Shown piece by piece: positions 31,279 through 40,390 of a stretch of 64,000 nt of DNA. The notes beneath the pieces were generated by a model. It saw only the letters and a list, made by a program, of their open reading frames with translations, was not told the DNA's origin and made no database searches. The stretch lies in contig DXXM01000015.1 of NCBI GenBank assembly GCA_019416285.1, positions 1 to 64,000 on the forward strand, written 5' to 3'. Within the stretch, counting starts at the first letter, position 1. Every line of letters begins with the position of its first letter. The position numbers were made by a program, and so were the translations under genes. This DNA is from Bacteroidales bacterium (lineage in GTDB: Bacteria; Bacteroidota; Bacteroidia; Bacteroidales; Muribaculaceae).

Positions 31279-32937
31279 TTATTTGATTACTGCGTCTGCC
31301 ACACGGCCTCCGAGGGTCTTTTTGTCAAGCGGATGGATGTCGTTCCACTCCCCGAGGTCTGAATTGCGTATGAGCACGGCTCCGGGAGTCTCGTCGGCTA
31401 CCTGAGCCTGCACCCTGCGCATCTCGGCCCAGGCCGCGCGTCCGGCGGTGTCGGAAGAGTGGAGGAAGTCGGCGAGCTCCACGATATAGAAAGGCATCGC
31501 GGCGTCGCCCGAGGCCCTGCGCCAGTCGGCAATCATGGTCTTGAGCAGCGGGGCATACTCGTTGCGGCGGCTCACGTTGGATTCTCCCTGATACCACACC
31601 GCACCCGCTACGGGGTAGGTGATGACGGGCGAAATCATGGCGTTGTAGAGCACCGTCGGCTTGTAGCAGTAAAATTCCATGCCCGGTCCCTGCGGCATCG
31701 GGGCGCCAAGATGGTAGCGCCACTCACCTTCGAGGCTCACGGATTCGTTGCCTGCTATTATCTTATATGGTTTCTCGGCTACGAAATGCGGATTGCCGTT
31801 CTGCGAGATGACGCGGACGGTCACATTGTTCTTCCCCTCGCGGAGCACTCCGGCGGGGATATTGTAGATGCGCGGCGGATACTGATAGCTCGTGGTGCCT
31901 GTGAATATGCCGTTGACGTAGACCGAATCGGCGTCCACGATGCACCCCAGACGGATTACTCCGGGCTTACCGGCCATCGAAGCGGGGAGCTCGACGTTCT
32001 TGCGCAGCCAGTGCGAGCCGTTGACGGGGTTGAGTCCGTCGTTGCTCCAGCAGTCGTTGCCGTGCCATGTGTTGTGGAGGTCATCACCCGTCGCGGTGCC
32101 GTCGGTCAGAGTGCCTGCAGGCAGCTCGGTCACGGCCCATGCCGAGTCGTCGAAGGCCGGGTCAAACCATTTCACGTCGGCGTGCATACCCGGGTCTCCG
32201 GCCCACATCGTCGCGTTCCAGCGCGCGTAGTTTTCACCTTCGAGCTTCTTTATGTTGTCGCGGTAGCTCTCGCTGTCATAGAGTCGCTTCTCGTTGATTG
32301 CACGGGGATAGGGGGCGAGCGCCTCCTCGCTTATCCACGCCTCCACCGGAGTGCCTCCCCACGAGGCGTTGATGATGCCCACCGGCAGACCGGTCTTTTC
32401 GTTGATGGCCTTGGCGGTGAAATAGGAGAGGGCGGAGAAGTTCATGGCGTCCTCGTCGACCGATTTCCACGTCGTCGGGCTCACGTCGGTGCGCTCCGTG
32501 GTGAAATCCACCTCTTTCGGAACTACGAAATGGCGTATGTCGGCATTGCGGTAGGCGCCGATTTCGTCGGCAAACATGTCGGTCACGCGTCTAACCGGAA
32601 GCTCCATGTTTGACTGTCCCGAGCAGAGCAACACATCGCCCACGGCCACGTTGCTCACTTTCCTGTCGCCGACCTCAATGGTGTATGTCCGGCCGGTTTT
32701 CAGCGGCCGGAGCTCTACGCGCCAGCGCCCGGCATCGTCGGCCTTGACGGACGTTTTCTGCCCCTTCACCACTCTGACCTCCACCTGCTCGCCGGGGTCG
32801 GCGGTACCCCAGAGAGTGAGTGGTCTGTCGCGTTGCACCACCATTCCGTCGGAAATAATCTGCGGGAGTGTCACGGCGCCCTGTGCCGCGGCCGCGCCGA
32901 GCATGGCTGTCAGAGTCAGGGCTATGATTTTTTGCAT
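31279..32937 (-). CDS. SGNH acetylesterase (sialate O-acetylesterase-like), probable acetyl-xylan esterase
   Basis: A 552-residue secreted protein (signal MQKIIALTLTAMLGAAAAQG). An N-terminal beta-sandwich is followed by the SGNH hydrolase fold, split by a second sandwich (GH2-like jelly roll, residues ~230-370). Catalytic blocks: the Ser in CSGQSNME, YQGESN with the oxyanion residues, and the terminal Asp-His in NDIHPLD. Relatives (DUF303/SASA, including CE20-type enzymes) deacetylate xylan and other sugars. The GH10, GH43 and GH67 neighbours suggest acetylated xylan as substrate. An ATG at 32949 is upstream; 32937 gives the cleaner signal peptide. Confidence 0.85.
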   Translation of the reverse strand: MQKIIALTLTAMLGAAAAQGAVTLPQIISDGMVVQRDRPLTLWGTADPGEQVEVRVVKGQKTSVKADDAGRWRVELRPLKTGRTYTIEVGDRKVSNVAVGDVLLCSGQSNMELPVRRVTDMFADEIGAYRNADIRHFVVPKEVDFTTERTDVSPTTWKSVDEDAMNFSALSYFTAKAINEKTGLPVGIINASWGGTPVEAWISEEALAPYPRAINEKRLYDSESYRDNIKKLEGENYARWNATMWAGDPGMHADVKWFDPAFDDSAWAVTELPAGTLTDGTATGDDLHNTWHGNDCWSNDGLNPVNGSHWLRKNVELPASMAGKPGVIRLGCIVDADSVYVNGIFTGTTSYQYPPRIYNIPAGVLREGKNNVTVRVISQNGNPHFVAEKPYKIIAGNESVSLEGEWRYHLGAPMPQGPGMEFYCYKPTVLYNAMISPVITYPVAGAVWYQGESNVSRRNEYAPLLKTMIADWRRASGDAAMPFYIVELADFLHSSDTAGRAAWAEMRRVQAQVADETPGAVLIRNSDLGEWNDIHPLDKKTLGGRVADAVIK

Positions 32938-33036
32938 ATCTGTTATCATGGCTAAATTTTTCAGTGGCGAAGATAGTTTATTTTTATGAAAAAGGCATTT
33001 CCCTGGCGTTACATATCCATACGGAAATGTAACATA

Positions 33037-34743
33037 TCACTCATATTCATACAGTTTGACGTGTAAAATCTCGAAATCATCCACTCCGATGCGCGCGTGG
33101 CGCCCCTGGTGGGTCTCGTCGCCGTTGAGCGTGCGCACCCGCTTCAGCTCCCCGTCGGGGCCGGCCGTCACCTGCTCCACCGAGGCCAGACCGATGCGTT
33201 TTCCGTTCCAGCGCTTCCCGGTCTCCTGCGTGCGGTCGGAGCCCGAGGCGAGAAATCCGTCCTCACCGAGCTGCTTCACGGCGCTCTCCTCTCCGCCCTG
33301 CGGCTCGAAAGTCACCACTATGCCCGAACCGGCGATAATGTATTCCATCGGGGCGATACGGATGATGATTCCCCCCGCCGCAGGCCATTCGGAGCCGTCC
33401 GTGGCGCGAGGGTCCCAGGGAAGGGTGAAGAAATGTTTTGCGGTGATGCGCAGGCCGTCGCGGTCGAGAGTGCGTGTGGTCGAATCGCGGTCGAAATAGA
33501 ATCCGTTCATGCTCCCGCGCCCGAGATGCGCGGCAATCAGCGGCGTCAGCTCCCGCAGCATCCGGTTTCCCCGGGCTATTTTCGGATTTCCGCTTCGGAA
33601 ACCGTTGTAGGCGAAGGGACAGAGACCTATGGCGTCGTGCTCGCCCACGGCATAGAAAAGTTGCGCCGGATTCTCCTCCCCGCTCTTGATTTCGGGGATG
33701 AAAAGCGGATTGTCGGGCAGAGCGTAGGCCCTCACCCAGTCTGTGAAACCCTTGTCGTAGAGGTCGGGCGAGAGGAAGTCGACCGTCGGCGCTCCGGCGT
33801 GCCACACATCCTTGAGATGGGCGAGAGGACCCGCCGAGGGATATTCTCCGGGCCTGCGTCCGCGCGAGTTCATCGCCGCGTTGACATAAAGCGGCATCGT
33901 GGGAAACACTCCGCGGGCAATCCGCGCGAGACTCTCGACGTAGCGGGCATAATTCCATGCCATAAACAGCTCGTCGGTGTAGATGTCGTCGCCGAACACC
34001 TCCGTCCAGCTCCCCTTTTGCTTCATTCCGGCTCCCTGCCACTTTTCGAGGAGCTGCGGATGAAGTGATTTCCTGTTTTTGTCGAGATGGGCCATGAGCT
34101 CCGGGGGCACACCCTTCGAATACTCCCTTTCGGCTTCCGGCGAGTGGTCGCGGGCATCCTCCAGCATCCCGATTTCGTTTTCAATCTGCATTATTATGAC
34201 CGTCCCCGCCGTATCCCTCTCCGCGATATGCCGCAGCAGGGCGGTGAAGGCCGAGGCGTCCGCATCAAATACTTTCCGCGAGAAAGCCGAAGCGATTTCG
34301 AGCGGCTTGCCCGAGCGCGTCCGTGCCCGCGGATAGCTTCGTGTGTCTTTCTTGAACCACCCGGGCGTGTAGCAGCTCATGGAGTTCTTCCACGCGCCGA
34401 ACCATAGCACCCCGACCTTGAGACCGTGCCCTTCAGCCTGCCCGATGATGTCGTCCACGCTCGTGAAATCGAATTTGCCTTTTTCCGGCTCTATGAGTTC
34501 CCATGCCACTGGAAGGAGCACCGTATTGTAGCCGAGACTTTCGGCCCGCTCCATACACGCGGCCACATCTTCCTTGGCCGAGGCCATCGAATTTCCCGTC
34601 TCGCTTCCCACTATGATGAATGGCTTATCGTCCGCAATCAGGCGCGTCGCCGTGCCCTGCCGGTCAAGGCGCGATTCGTTTCGTGCGGCTCCCGCAAGAG
34701 CTGTGGCGGTGAGGATGGCTGACAGTAATATGGCTCGTTTCAT
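33037..34743 (-). CDS. GH35-like beta-galactosidase with DUF5597 C-terminus
   Basis: A secreted 568-residue TIM-barrel glycosidase (signal MKRAILLSAILTATALAGA). The GH35/GH42-like acid/base is in MQIENEIG (~200) and a likely nucleophile Glu is in LFIPEIKSG (~350). The C-terminal part matches what I know of DUF5597 in Bacteroidetes GH35-type enzymes. It probably removes a terminal galactose-like residue from side chains; substrate specificity cannot be read. It starts a second transcript: a strong terminator at 34784 separates it from the SusC-to-GH10 run. Confidence 0.82.
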   Translation of the reverse strand: MKRAILLSAILTATALAGAARNESRLDRQGTATRLIADDKPFIIVGSETGNSMASAKEDVAACMERAESLGYNTVLLPVAWELIEPEKGKFDFTSVDDIIGQAEGHGLKVGVLWFGAWKNSMSCYTPGWFKKDTRSYPRARTRSGKPLEIASAFSRKVFDADASAFTALLRHIAERDTAGTVIIMQIENEIGMLEDARDHSPEAEREYSKGVPPELMAHLDKNRKSLHPQLLEKWQGAGMKQKGSWTEVFGDDIYTDELFMAWNYARYVESLARIARGVFPTMPLYVNAAMNSRGRRPGEYPSAGPLAHLKDVWHAGAPTVDFLSPDLYDKGFTDWVRAYALPDNPLFIPEIKSGEENPAQLFYAVGEHDAIGLCPFAYNGFRSGNPKIARGNRMLRELTPLIAAHLGRGSMNGFYFDRDSTTRTLDRDGLRITAKHFFTLPWDPRATDGSEWPAAGGIIIRIAPMEYIIAGSGIVVTFEPQGGEESAVKQLGEDGFLASGSDRTQETGKRWNGKRIGLASVEQVTAGPDGELKRVRTLNGDETHQGRHARIGVDDFEILHVKLYEYE

Positions 34744-34783
34744 GGCTGGAATCTGTATTTTATTAAGAGGTTAAAGTGAAAAA

Positions 34784-34829
34784 ATCTCCCGCAGCCGGGT
34801 CAATAGCCTGGCCTGCGGCTGCGGGAGAT
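34784..34829 (-). terminator. Intrinsic terminator after the SusC-to-GH10 transcript
   Basis: A perfect 14-bp stem (ATCTCCCGCAGCCG) with a long loop, followed on the minus strand by TTTTTTC. It splits the PUL into an upstream binding/import block and a downstream processing block. Confidence 0.85.
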
Positions 34830-34849
34830 GCGGATTTTTATTATTCAAT

Positions 34850-37159
34850 TTACTTTGTCTGGCTTCCTTTGCTCCAGTCGTGGCTGCGGAAGTCGGCGCC
34901 TATATCTTTGCCGGCTATCGCGTCACATACGCCCTTGTAGGCGAGCTTGCGGCCATAGGAGGCATCGAAGATATTGGGAGCGTCGTCCTTGAGCCAGTAT
35001 TCATGCTCCTTCTCGTTGTCGCTGAGGCCCCAGATTGTCACTGCGCTCTGCTGTGCCTGCGGGACATTCTCGAAATACGAGGTGAGAATCATCTGGTAGC
35101 AGTCGGCCTGCTTCTGAAGCTGGTCGGCCGAGGGTGTCTTGGTGCCAACCGTGATGTCGAGCTCGGTGATGCGGATGAGCTTGCCGGTCGCGGCGAGGGT
35201 CTTGAACATGGCGTCGACCTGCTCCTTGGTGATTGACGAGGATACGTGCATCTGGGTGCCGATACCGTCCACGTGTGCGCCGTTGTCGTCGATATACTTC
35301 ACGAACTCTATGAGCTTGTCGAGCTTGCTCGGGTTGGTCTCGAGATTGTATTCGTTGACGAAGAGCTTGGCGCCGTTGGGATTATGCTTGGCTGCGAACT
35401 CGAAGGCCTTGACAGCATAGTCCATGCCGCAGTAGTAGCCCCAGTAGAAGTGGCCGTTGCCCGCGTCGTTTATCCAGTTGAGGTTGAGACCCTCTTCCGC
35501 GGTTTCCACGGGCTCGCTGTCGCCTTCCATCCAGCCGCCTTCCACGCCGCGTATCTTGCAGTTGTCGCTGATAGGTTCGTTGATTACGTCCCACGACGAG
35601 CAGGCGGGTCCGGCATGAGTCATAGCCTCCTTGATCCAGGCCTCCATGCACTCGAGCAGGATGGCTTTCTTCTCTTCGGGAGTCTTGAGCTCGTAGTGAT
35701 ATGCGGCCGCGTGGCGCAGGGGCGCTTTGGCGCTCTCCTCTATCTTCTTGCCGAACTTGATATTGTCGATGCTGTAAGATGCTCCCACCTTGCCGAAGTT
35801 GATGATGATGCGGTTGGCGCCCTCGTTGGCTTCGGGCACGGTGAACTCATATTCGCAGGTAATCCAGTCTGTGCCGATGGGGAAGTCGTTGTAGCCCCCC
35901 TGCGCGCCGTAGGTGGTGCCGTTCTGATACTGGAACTGCACCGTACCGGCTGCCGAGGTCGACTTGGCCTGGAACTGGATGATGTAGGGCACGTTGATTT
36001 CAAGGGGCACGTCGAATGTGTAGGCAAACTGTGCTTCCCAGGCGTTGCCGTCGCCGTTGTTGGTGAGCACCACGGCCTTCGAGCCGTCGACTCCGGCGCC
36101 GTCAGTCACCTCGACGCTCTTCTTGTTGGAACCCCATGAGCCCCAGCCGCCGGTGGTGCCACCCTCGAAATCGGAGTTGTCGCCTACGAGCACATTTTCC
36201 ATCGGGTCTTTAGCCGGTTCGGTATATTCGCCGAAGCGGATGTCGTCTATATAATATGTGGCGCCCACCTTGCCGAAGTTGAGGATGATGCGGTCCACAT
36301 CCTCATAGCTTGTCGAGAAGATGTATTCGCAGGTAATCCAGTCTGTTCCCACCGGAAACTCGTTGTAGCCGCCCTGCGAGCCGTAGGTCGTGCCGTTCTG
36401 ATACTGGAACTGGAGCTGACCCGCGCCGGAAGTGGATTTTGCCTTGAAGCTGATTTTGTATTCAACATCCTTTTTGAGCGGGGCGTCGAAAGTGTAGGCA
36501 CACTGGGCTTCCCAGGCGTTGCCGTCACCCTTGTTCTTGAGCACGAGGGCTTTCGAGCCGTCTGTTCCGACACCGTCCACCACCTCGGCGCTCTCCTTGT
36601 TGGAACCCCATGAGCCCCAGCCGCCGGTTGTTCCGCCTTCGAAGTCGTTGGCGTCGCCCACGAGCACGTTGGATATGCCGTCACCCCCGCCGGTCTGCTC
36701 CTGCACGAGCTTCGGGGCTATGAGCGACTTCATGTAGGTCTGCTGCTGCTGGGTGTGCCAGAGCAGGTTGTGGCCGTGGAGTTTCAGGCCGGTGTTCATG
36801 GCTATGAACTCGTCCACCTTCGCCCAGTTCATGTTGCCGGAGGCCGACACGATGCTCTGATGCTTCATGGCGTTGCCGAAGGTCACTCCCTGGAAATTGT
36901 CGAGCACCATCTGGCGGTACTCCTCGTTGGCGAGGAAATCGTCCAGCCCCATGCCGATTGTTATGTCGACCTCGGGGTGATACTGCGCCATGTAGTTCTT
37001 GACAAAGTCATATTGCGCGATTTTCTCGGCGAGCTCCATCGGGATGTCGCTTCCGCTGATTGTCGGGTCTCCCTCGCGCCATTCCATCACCTGGTCGTCA
37101 CACGCGGCAAAGACCAGCGACATTGCTGCTATCGGAAATATTATATTATTGAATTTCAT
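34850..37159 (-). CDS. Surface GH10 xylanase with two CBMs inserted in the catalytic domain
   Basis: A 769-residue lipoprotein (lipobox VFAAC, Cys20) and the main candidate for surface xylan cleavage. The GH10 barrel is interrupted: its N-terminal part runs to ~155 (HGHNLLWHTQ at ~128), then come two tandem carbohydrate-binding modules at ~163-310 and ~321-470, and the barrel resumes with acid/base Glu528 (SSWDVINEPI) and nucleophile Glu666 (RITELDIT). Both CBMs start NVLVGD and share DFEGGTTGGWGSWGSNK and FQYQNGTTYG, pointing to a recent duplication. The same architecture is known from Bacteroides and Prevotella xylanases. It is fourth in the SusC transcript. Confidence 0.94.
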   Translation of the reverse strand: MKFNNIIFPIAAMSLVFAACDDQVMEWREGDPTISGSDIPMELAEKIAQYDFVKNYMAQYHPEVDITIGMGLDDFLANEEYRQMVLDNFQGVTFGNAMKHQSIVSASGNMNWAKVDEFIAMNTGLKLHGHNLLWHTQQQQTYMKSLIAPKLVQEQTGGGDGISNVLVGDANDFEGGTTGGWGSWGSNKESAEVVDGVGTDGSKALVLKNKGDGNAWEAQCAYTFDAPLKKDVEYKISFKAKSTSGAGQLQFQYQNGTTYGSQGGYNEFPVGTDWITCEYIFSTSYEDVDRIILNFGKVGATYYIDDIRFGEYTEPAKDPMENVLVGDNSDFEGGTTGGWGSWGSNKKSVEVTDGAGVDGSKAVVLTNNGDGNAWEAQFAYTFDVPLEINVPYIIQFQAKSTSAAGTVQFQYQNGTTYGAQGGYNDFPIGTDWITCEYEFTVPEANEGANRIIINFGKVGASYSIDNIKFGKKIEESAKAPLRHAAAYHYELKTPEEKKAILLECMEAWIKEAMTHAGPACSSWDVINEPISDNCKIRGVEGGWMEGDSEPVETAEEGLNLNWINDAGNGHFYWGYYCGMDYAVKAFEFAAKHNPNGAKLFVNEYNLETNPSKLDKLIEFVKYIDDNGAHVDGIGTQMHVSSSITKEQVDAMFKTLAATGKLIRITELDITVGTKTPSADQLQKQADCYQMILTSYFENVPQAQQSAVTIWGLSDNEKEHEYWLKDDAPNIFDASYGRKLAYKGVCDAIAGKDIGADFRSHDWSKGSQTK

Positions 37160-37194
37160 GATTTTTCAATGGTAGTGTGTTGTATTATGACATC

Positions 37195-38661
37195 TTATTT
37201 CTCATCCTCCGGTTCCTCGTAGTCGCTGGGAGTGAACTGCTTGCAGGGCACTATGCGCCAGTTGTCGAAGAAGAGCGCGGGGCCTGTGAAGAGGCTCGAC
37301 TTGAGGGTTACGCTCTCGCCCGCGGCATTGACGTAGTCGAAGTCGGAGTTGACGAAGCCCACCCCGAAGTTAGGATAGGTGGCTGCGTTGCGGTCGTCGA
37401 TTACGGTCTGGAATGTCGGCTTCTGCGCCTCGGCGTCAGCTAAGAGGGTGGCGTATTTGTTGATTGACGACAGGGGTATGGTCAGTGTCTGCCATCCCTC
37501 GGTGGAAAATTCCACTGCCTCCCCGCTCTTGCCGTTGCTCAGATAGGGGGCCCAGCAATAGACGAGGTTGTTTTTGCCGTCGTCGTCACTGCCTATGCCG
37601 GCGAGGTTGTAGTTGTTGATGAGCTGGATCTGAATCTGTCCCCCGGCGGCTATGGTCCAGGGATTCGGGCAGTAGACGTCGACCTGGATGGCGATTTCGC
37701 TCACGGGAGTCTCGGCGGGGATGAAACCGGTCATGCGCGACCAGTCCTCCCACGACTTGTCGGCGTCGCCGCAGGTATGGGTCTCGGCTGCGCGGGGCTT
37801 GCCGGCGGCTATGCCACCCTCGTCGAAGAGACGCTGCGGGATGAGGGGCGCGCATTTGCCGCGTCCTGTCCCTGCGGGGTCATCCACGAGGTCCTCGGGA
37901 TATATCATCGAGGCGCCGGGCTTGATGTTGCCGTCGTCGTCCTTGCCGCCCCATGCGCCCTGCTGTCCGTCGGTGTCATAGTCGATGAGCAGGCCGCGGC
38001 GCTCGTTGAAGTAGGGGGCCGACTGGGTCACTCCGTTGGGACTCTCGCTGATGAGGGCGCCACCCTCGCTGACACCCGAGGGCATCGTGAAGCTGAACCA
38101 CTCGCCGTCCTTGTCGTTGACTATTCCCTCGGTCACTGTCACTCCGCCCGGGAGGGTCACTTTGGAGGTCTCGTGGAGATAGGAACCGCTCACGGTCACT
38201 GTCTCGCCCGGCTGCGGAAGGGTGTTGCTGATATTGGTGATGATGGAGTAGCCGTTGCGGATGAGGAACTCGTAGACATACTCGTTGCCGCCGTCTTTGA
38301 CAAGACGGATGGTGTTGCGCACGGCCTCGTCGCAGTCGCTCACCGGTGTTTTGGAGTTGACGGTGACAATCATGGAGTTGTCCGTCACGTATGCGCGGTT
38401 GAAATAGGTGTCGTAGCCGTTGATGTAGACTTTCCTGACGCCGAAAAGACCGGAGCCTTCGAGACGGAGCATCTGACCCAGGCGCGCGAATTCGACCTCC
38501 CGGTCGGGCACGGATGATTTGTAGTCCTCGAGATATACCTTGTTTATCTGCATCCGGGCAGACTGGGCGTCATCCTCGAAATAGGCGTCGTCGTCGTTAC
38601 ACGAGCCAAGACCCATCGACAGGATAGCTGCTACAGGCAGAAATATATATTTGAATTTCAT
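37195..38661 (-). CDS. Surface glycan-binding lipoprotein (SGBP-B, IPT/TIG type)
   Basis: A 488-residue lipoprotein (lipobox GLGSC) encoded between SusD and the surface xylanase. The first half looks like tandem Ig-like IPT/TIG domains (e.g. VSGSYLHETSKVTLPGGV), and the C-terminal half (~230-470) looks like a glycan-binding beta-sandwich with several exposed Trp (SWEDWSRMTGF, EGWQTL). In other PULs proteins at this position hold the polysaccharide at the cell surface beside SusCD. No catalytic motif is present. Confidence 0.88.
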   Translation of the reverse strand: MKFKYIFLPVAAILSMGLGSCNDDDAYFEDDAQSARMQINKVYLEDYKSSVPDREVEFARLGQMLRLEGSGLFGVRKVYINGYDTYFNRAYVTDNSMIVTVNSKTPVSDCDEAVRNTIRLVKDGGNEYVYEFLIRNGYSIITNISNTLPQPGETVTVSGSYLHETSKVTLPGGVTVTEGIVNDKDGEWFSFTMPSGVSEGGALISESPNGVTQSAPYFNERRGLLIDYDTDGQQGAWGGKDDDGNIKPGASMIYPEDLVDDPAGTGRGKCAPLIPQRLFDEGGIAAGKPRAAETHTCGDADKSWEDWSRMTGFIPAETPVSEIAIQVDVYCPNPWTIAAGGQIQIQLINNYNLAGIGSDDDGKNNLVYCWAPYLSNGKSGEAVEFSTEGWQTLTIPLSSINKYATLLADAEAQKPTFQTVIDDRNAATYPNFGVGFVNSDFDYVNAAGESVTLKSSLFTGPALFFDNWRIVPCKQFTPSDYEEPEDEK

Positions 38662-38683
38662 GATTCCTTGATTTTAGAGGCTG

Positions 38684-40369
38684 TTAATTGAACAATGTTG
38701 CTGTCTCGACTTCGCGCTCCGGGAATTCGTAGGCCACGGGAGTGTCCTTGAGCTTGGGGTTGCGGGTGAGGTCGACATTCGACACGGGGAAGGTGAGATG
38801 CTGCTTGGTGGCGGTGGAGACGCCGGTGCCGTCGCTTGTCTTGGCATACTGGCAGGTCTCGCTCTCGTCCCATTCGTAGCCGGCGTTGCGCTCCTGGCTG
38901 TTGAGGTAGCCTATCACTTCTTCCTCCTGATAGTAGCTGCGGCGCAGGAGGTCATACCAGTATTGGCCCTCGTAGGCGAGCTCTATGCGGCGCTCGTAGC
39001 GGAGGTCCTCATAGTTGATTGAACTCTTCTCGGGCACCTTGGCGCGGGCGCGGACCATGTTGAAATATTTCAGGTCGTCGCCGGAGAGGGTGGTGTTGTT
39101 GCCCATTTTGGCCTCGGTGTAGTTGAGATAGACCTCGGCGAGACGCATCATGTAGGTGTTGAGGCCGCTTGACTGCTGGTAGCTCTGGCCGTTGTCGTCA
39201 AGCTTGCCGATTACGTGTTTCACCACATTGCACTTGTTCTCGTAGTTCGACTCGGTCACGTTGTAGGTGTAGCCGCCGTTCTTCTTGTTGAGGTTGGGGT
39301 AATATTCTCCCACGGTGGCTATGGTGTAGTGGCGGCGCACTGCGAAATCCTCGGGCTTGTAGGTGCGCACGATGTCGTAGGATGCGTAGGTGGCGTTGCC
39401 CCAGTTGGTCTCGCCCACCATGGTCGACCATGAGAAGAAGGCTGAGATTGAGTTGGCGCCGCCCCAGCCCACTGCGTCGGTCGAGCCCTGGAGCCACTGG
39501 AGCTGGAACACGGATTCGGAGTTGTTGTTCCATTTTTCTACGGTGAAGAGGTCGCCGTAGCCGGGCATCAGCTCGTAGGGACCTTCGATACATTTGAGGG
39601 CTGCTTTGGCCGCGAGGTCGAGATAGTAGGGATTGCGGTAGCCGCGGTTGTGGTCGGTGGCTATGTTGCTGCCGTCATAGGCTCCCTCGGTCGTCAGACC
39701 GGCCATCGAGAGGTAGAAGCGCGAGAGCATGCCGTAGGCGCTGTAGCAGGTCACGCGGCCGGGATTGGCCTGGGTGGGCGAGAGGTTGGCGGCGGCATAT
39801 TCCATGTCGCGGATAGCGAACTCAATCACGTCCTCCAGGCGGTTGGCCGGACGCACAACGTTGCGTTTGGCTTCCTGGGTGTCGGTGTAGATGATGGCCT
39901 TACCCCACACGGAGCCGAGATACCAGAAGGCGAGTCCGCGCATGAAACGGGCTTCGGCTATGCCCTGGGTCTTGGCTCTTTCGCTGACGGCGGGGCCGCT
40001 CTTCTGCGCTATGTTGTTGATGGCGTTGTTGCTCTGGGCCACAACGGAGTAGAAGGCGCCCCATGCGTCCTCCAGACCGGGCGAGTTGGCCGTCTCGGTG
40101 AAGTTGGTGTAGGGATAGATGTAGTCTGACCAGCGGGCGGTGAGATTGTTGGAGCGTCCGTCGCCCACGCTGTAGTAGAATTTGCCGTTGAAGTCGTTCC
40201 ACACATAGTTGTAGAGCGGGGCTGTGGCGTAGGAGACTGCCTCGTCAGTGTCGAAGAATGTCTCCGGGTTTGCCTGATAGCTGTTGGTCTGGTCGAGATA
40301 GTCGTCACAGGCCGTCAGCATTGCTGTCATTCCTGCCAGAGCCGCGAGTGTCAATATTTTGGTTTTCAT
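38684..40369 (-). CDS. SusD/RagB-type outer membrane binding lipoprotein
   Basis: A 561-residue SusD homologue with lipobox LTAC near residue 21. It starts CDDYLDQTNSYQANPETFF and has the alpha-helical TPR-like core (NNAINNI, EARFMRGLAFWYLG, then the C-terminal AEVYLNYTEAK and RYERRIELAYEGQYWYDLLR motifs). It acts as a lid on the SusC channel and helps capture xylo-oligosaccharides. It is 21 bp downstream of susC. Confidence 0.95.
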   Translation of the reverse strand: MKTKILTLAALAGMTAMLTACDDYLDQTNSYQANPETFFDTDEAVSYATAPLYNYVWNDFNGKFYYSVGDGRSNNLTARWSDYIYPYTNFTETANSPGLEDAWGAFYSVVAQSNNAINNIAQKSGPAVSERAKTQGIAEARFMRGLAFWYLGSVWGKAIIYTDTQEAKRNVVRPANRLEDVIEFAIRDMEYAAANLSPTQANPGRVTCYSAYGMLSRFYLSMAGLTTEGAYDGSNIATDHNRGYRNPYYLDLAAKAALKCIEGPYELMPGYGDLFTVEKWNNNSESVFQLQWLQGSTDAVGWGGANSISAFFSWSTMVGETNWGNATYASYDIVRTYKPEDFAVRRHYTIATVGEYYPNLNKKNGGYTYNVTESNYENKCNVVKHVIGKLDDNGQSYQQSSGLNTYMMRLAEVYLNYTEAKMGNNTTLSGDDLKYFNMVRARAKVPEKSSINYEDLRYERRIELAYEGQYWYDLLRRSYYQEEEVIGYLNSQERNAGYEWDESETCQYAKTSDGTGVSTATKQHLTFPVSNVDLTRNPKLKDTPVAYEFPEREVETATLFN

Positions 40370-40390
40370 TTGGATTCTCGGATGTTAAGG

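Noticed and set aside
31459..32613. Long plus-strand frame opposite the SGNH esterase
   Set aside because: Antisense shadow; similar shadows lie opposite GH35-like, GH97 and RecQ genes.
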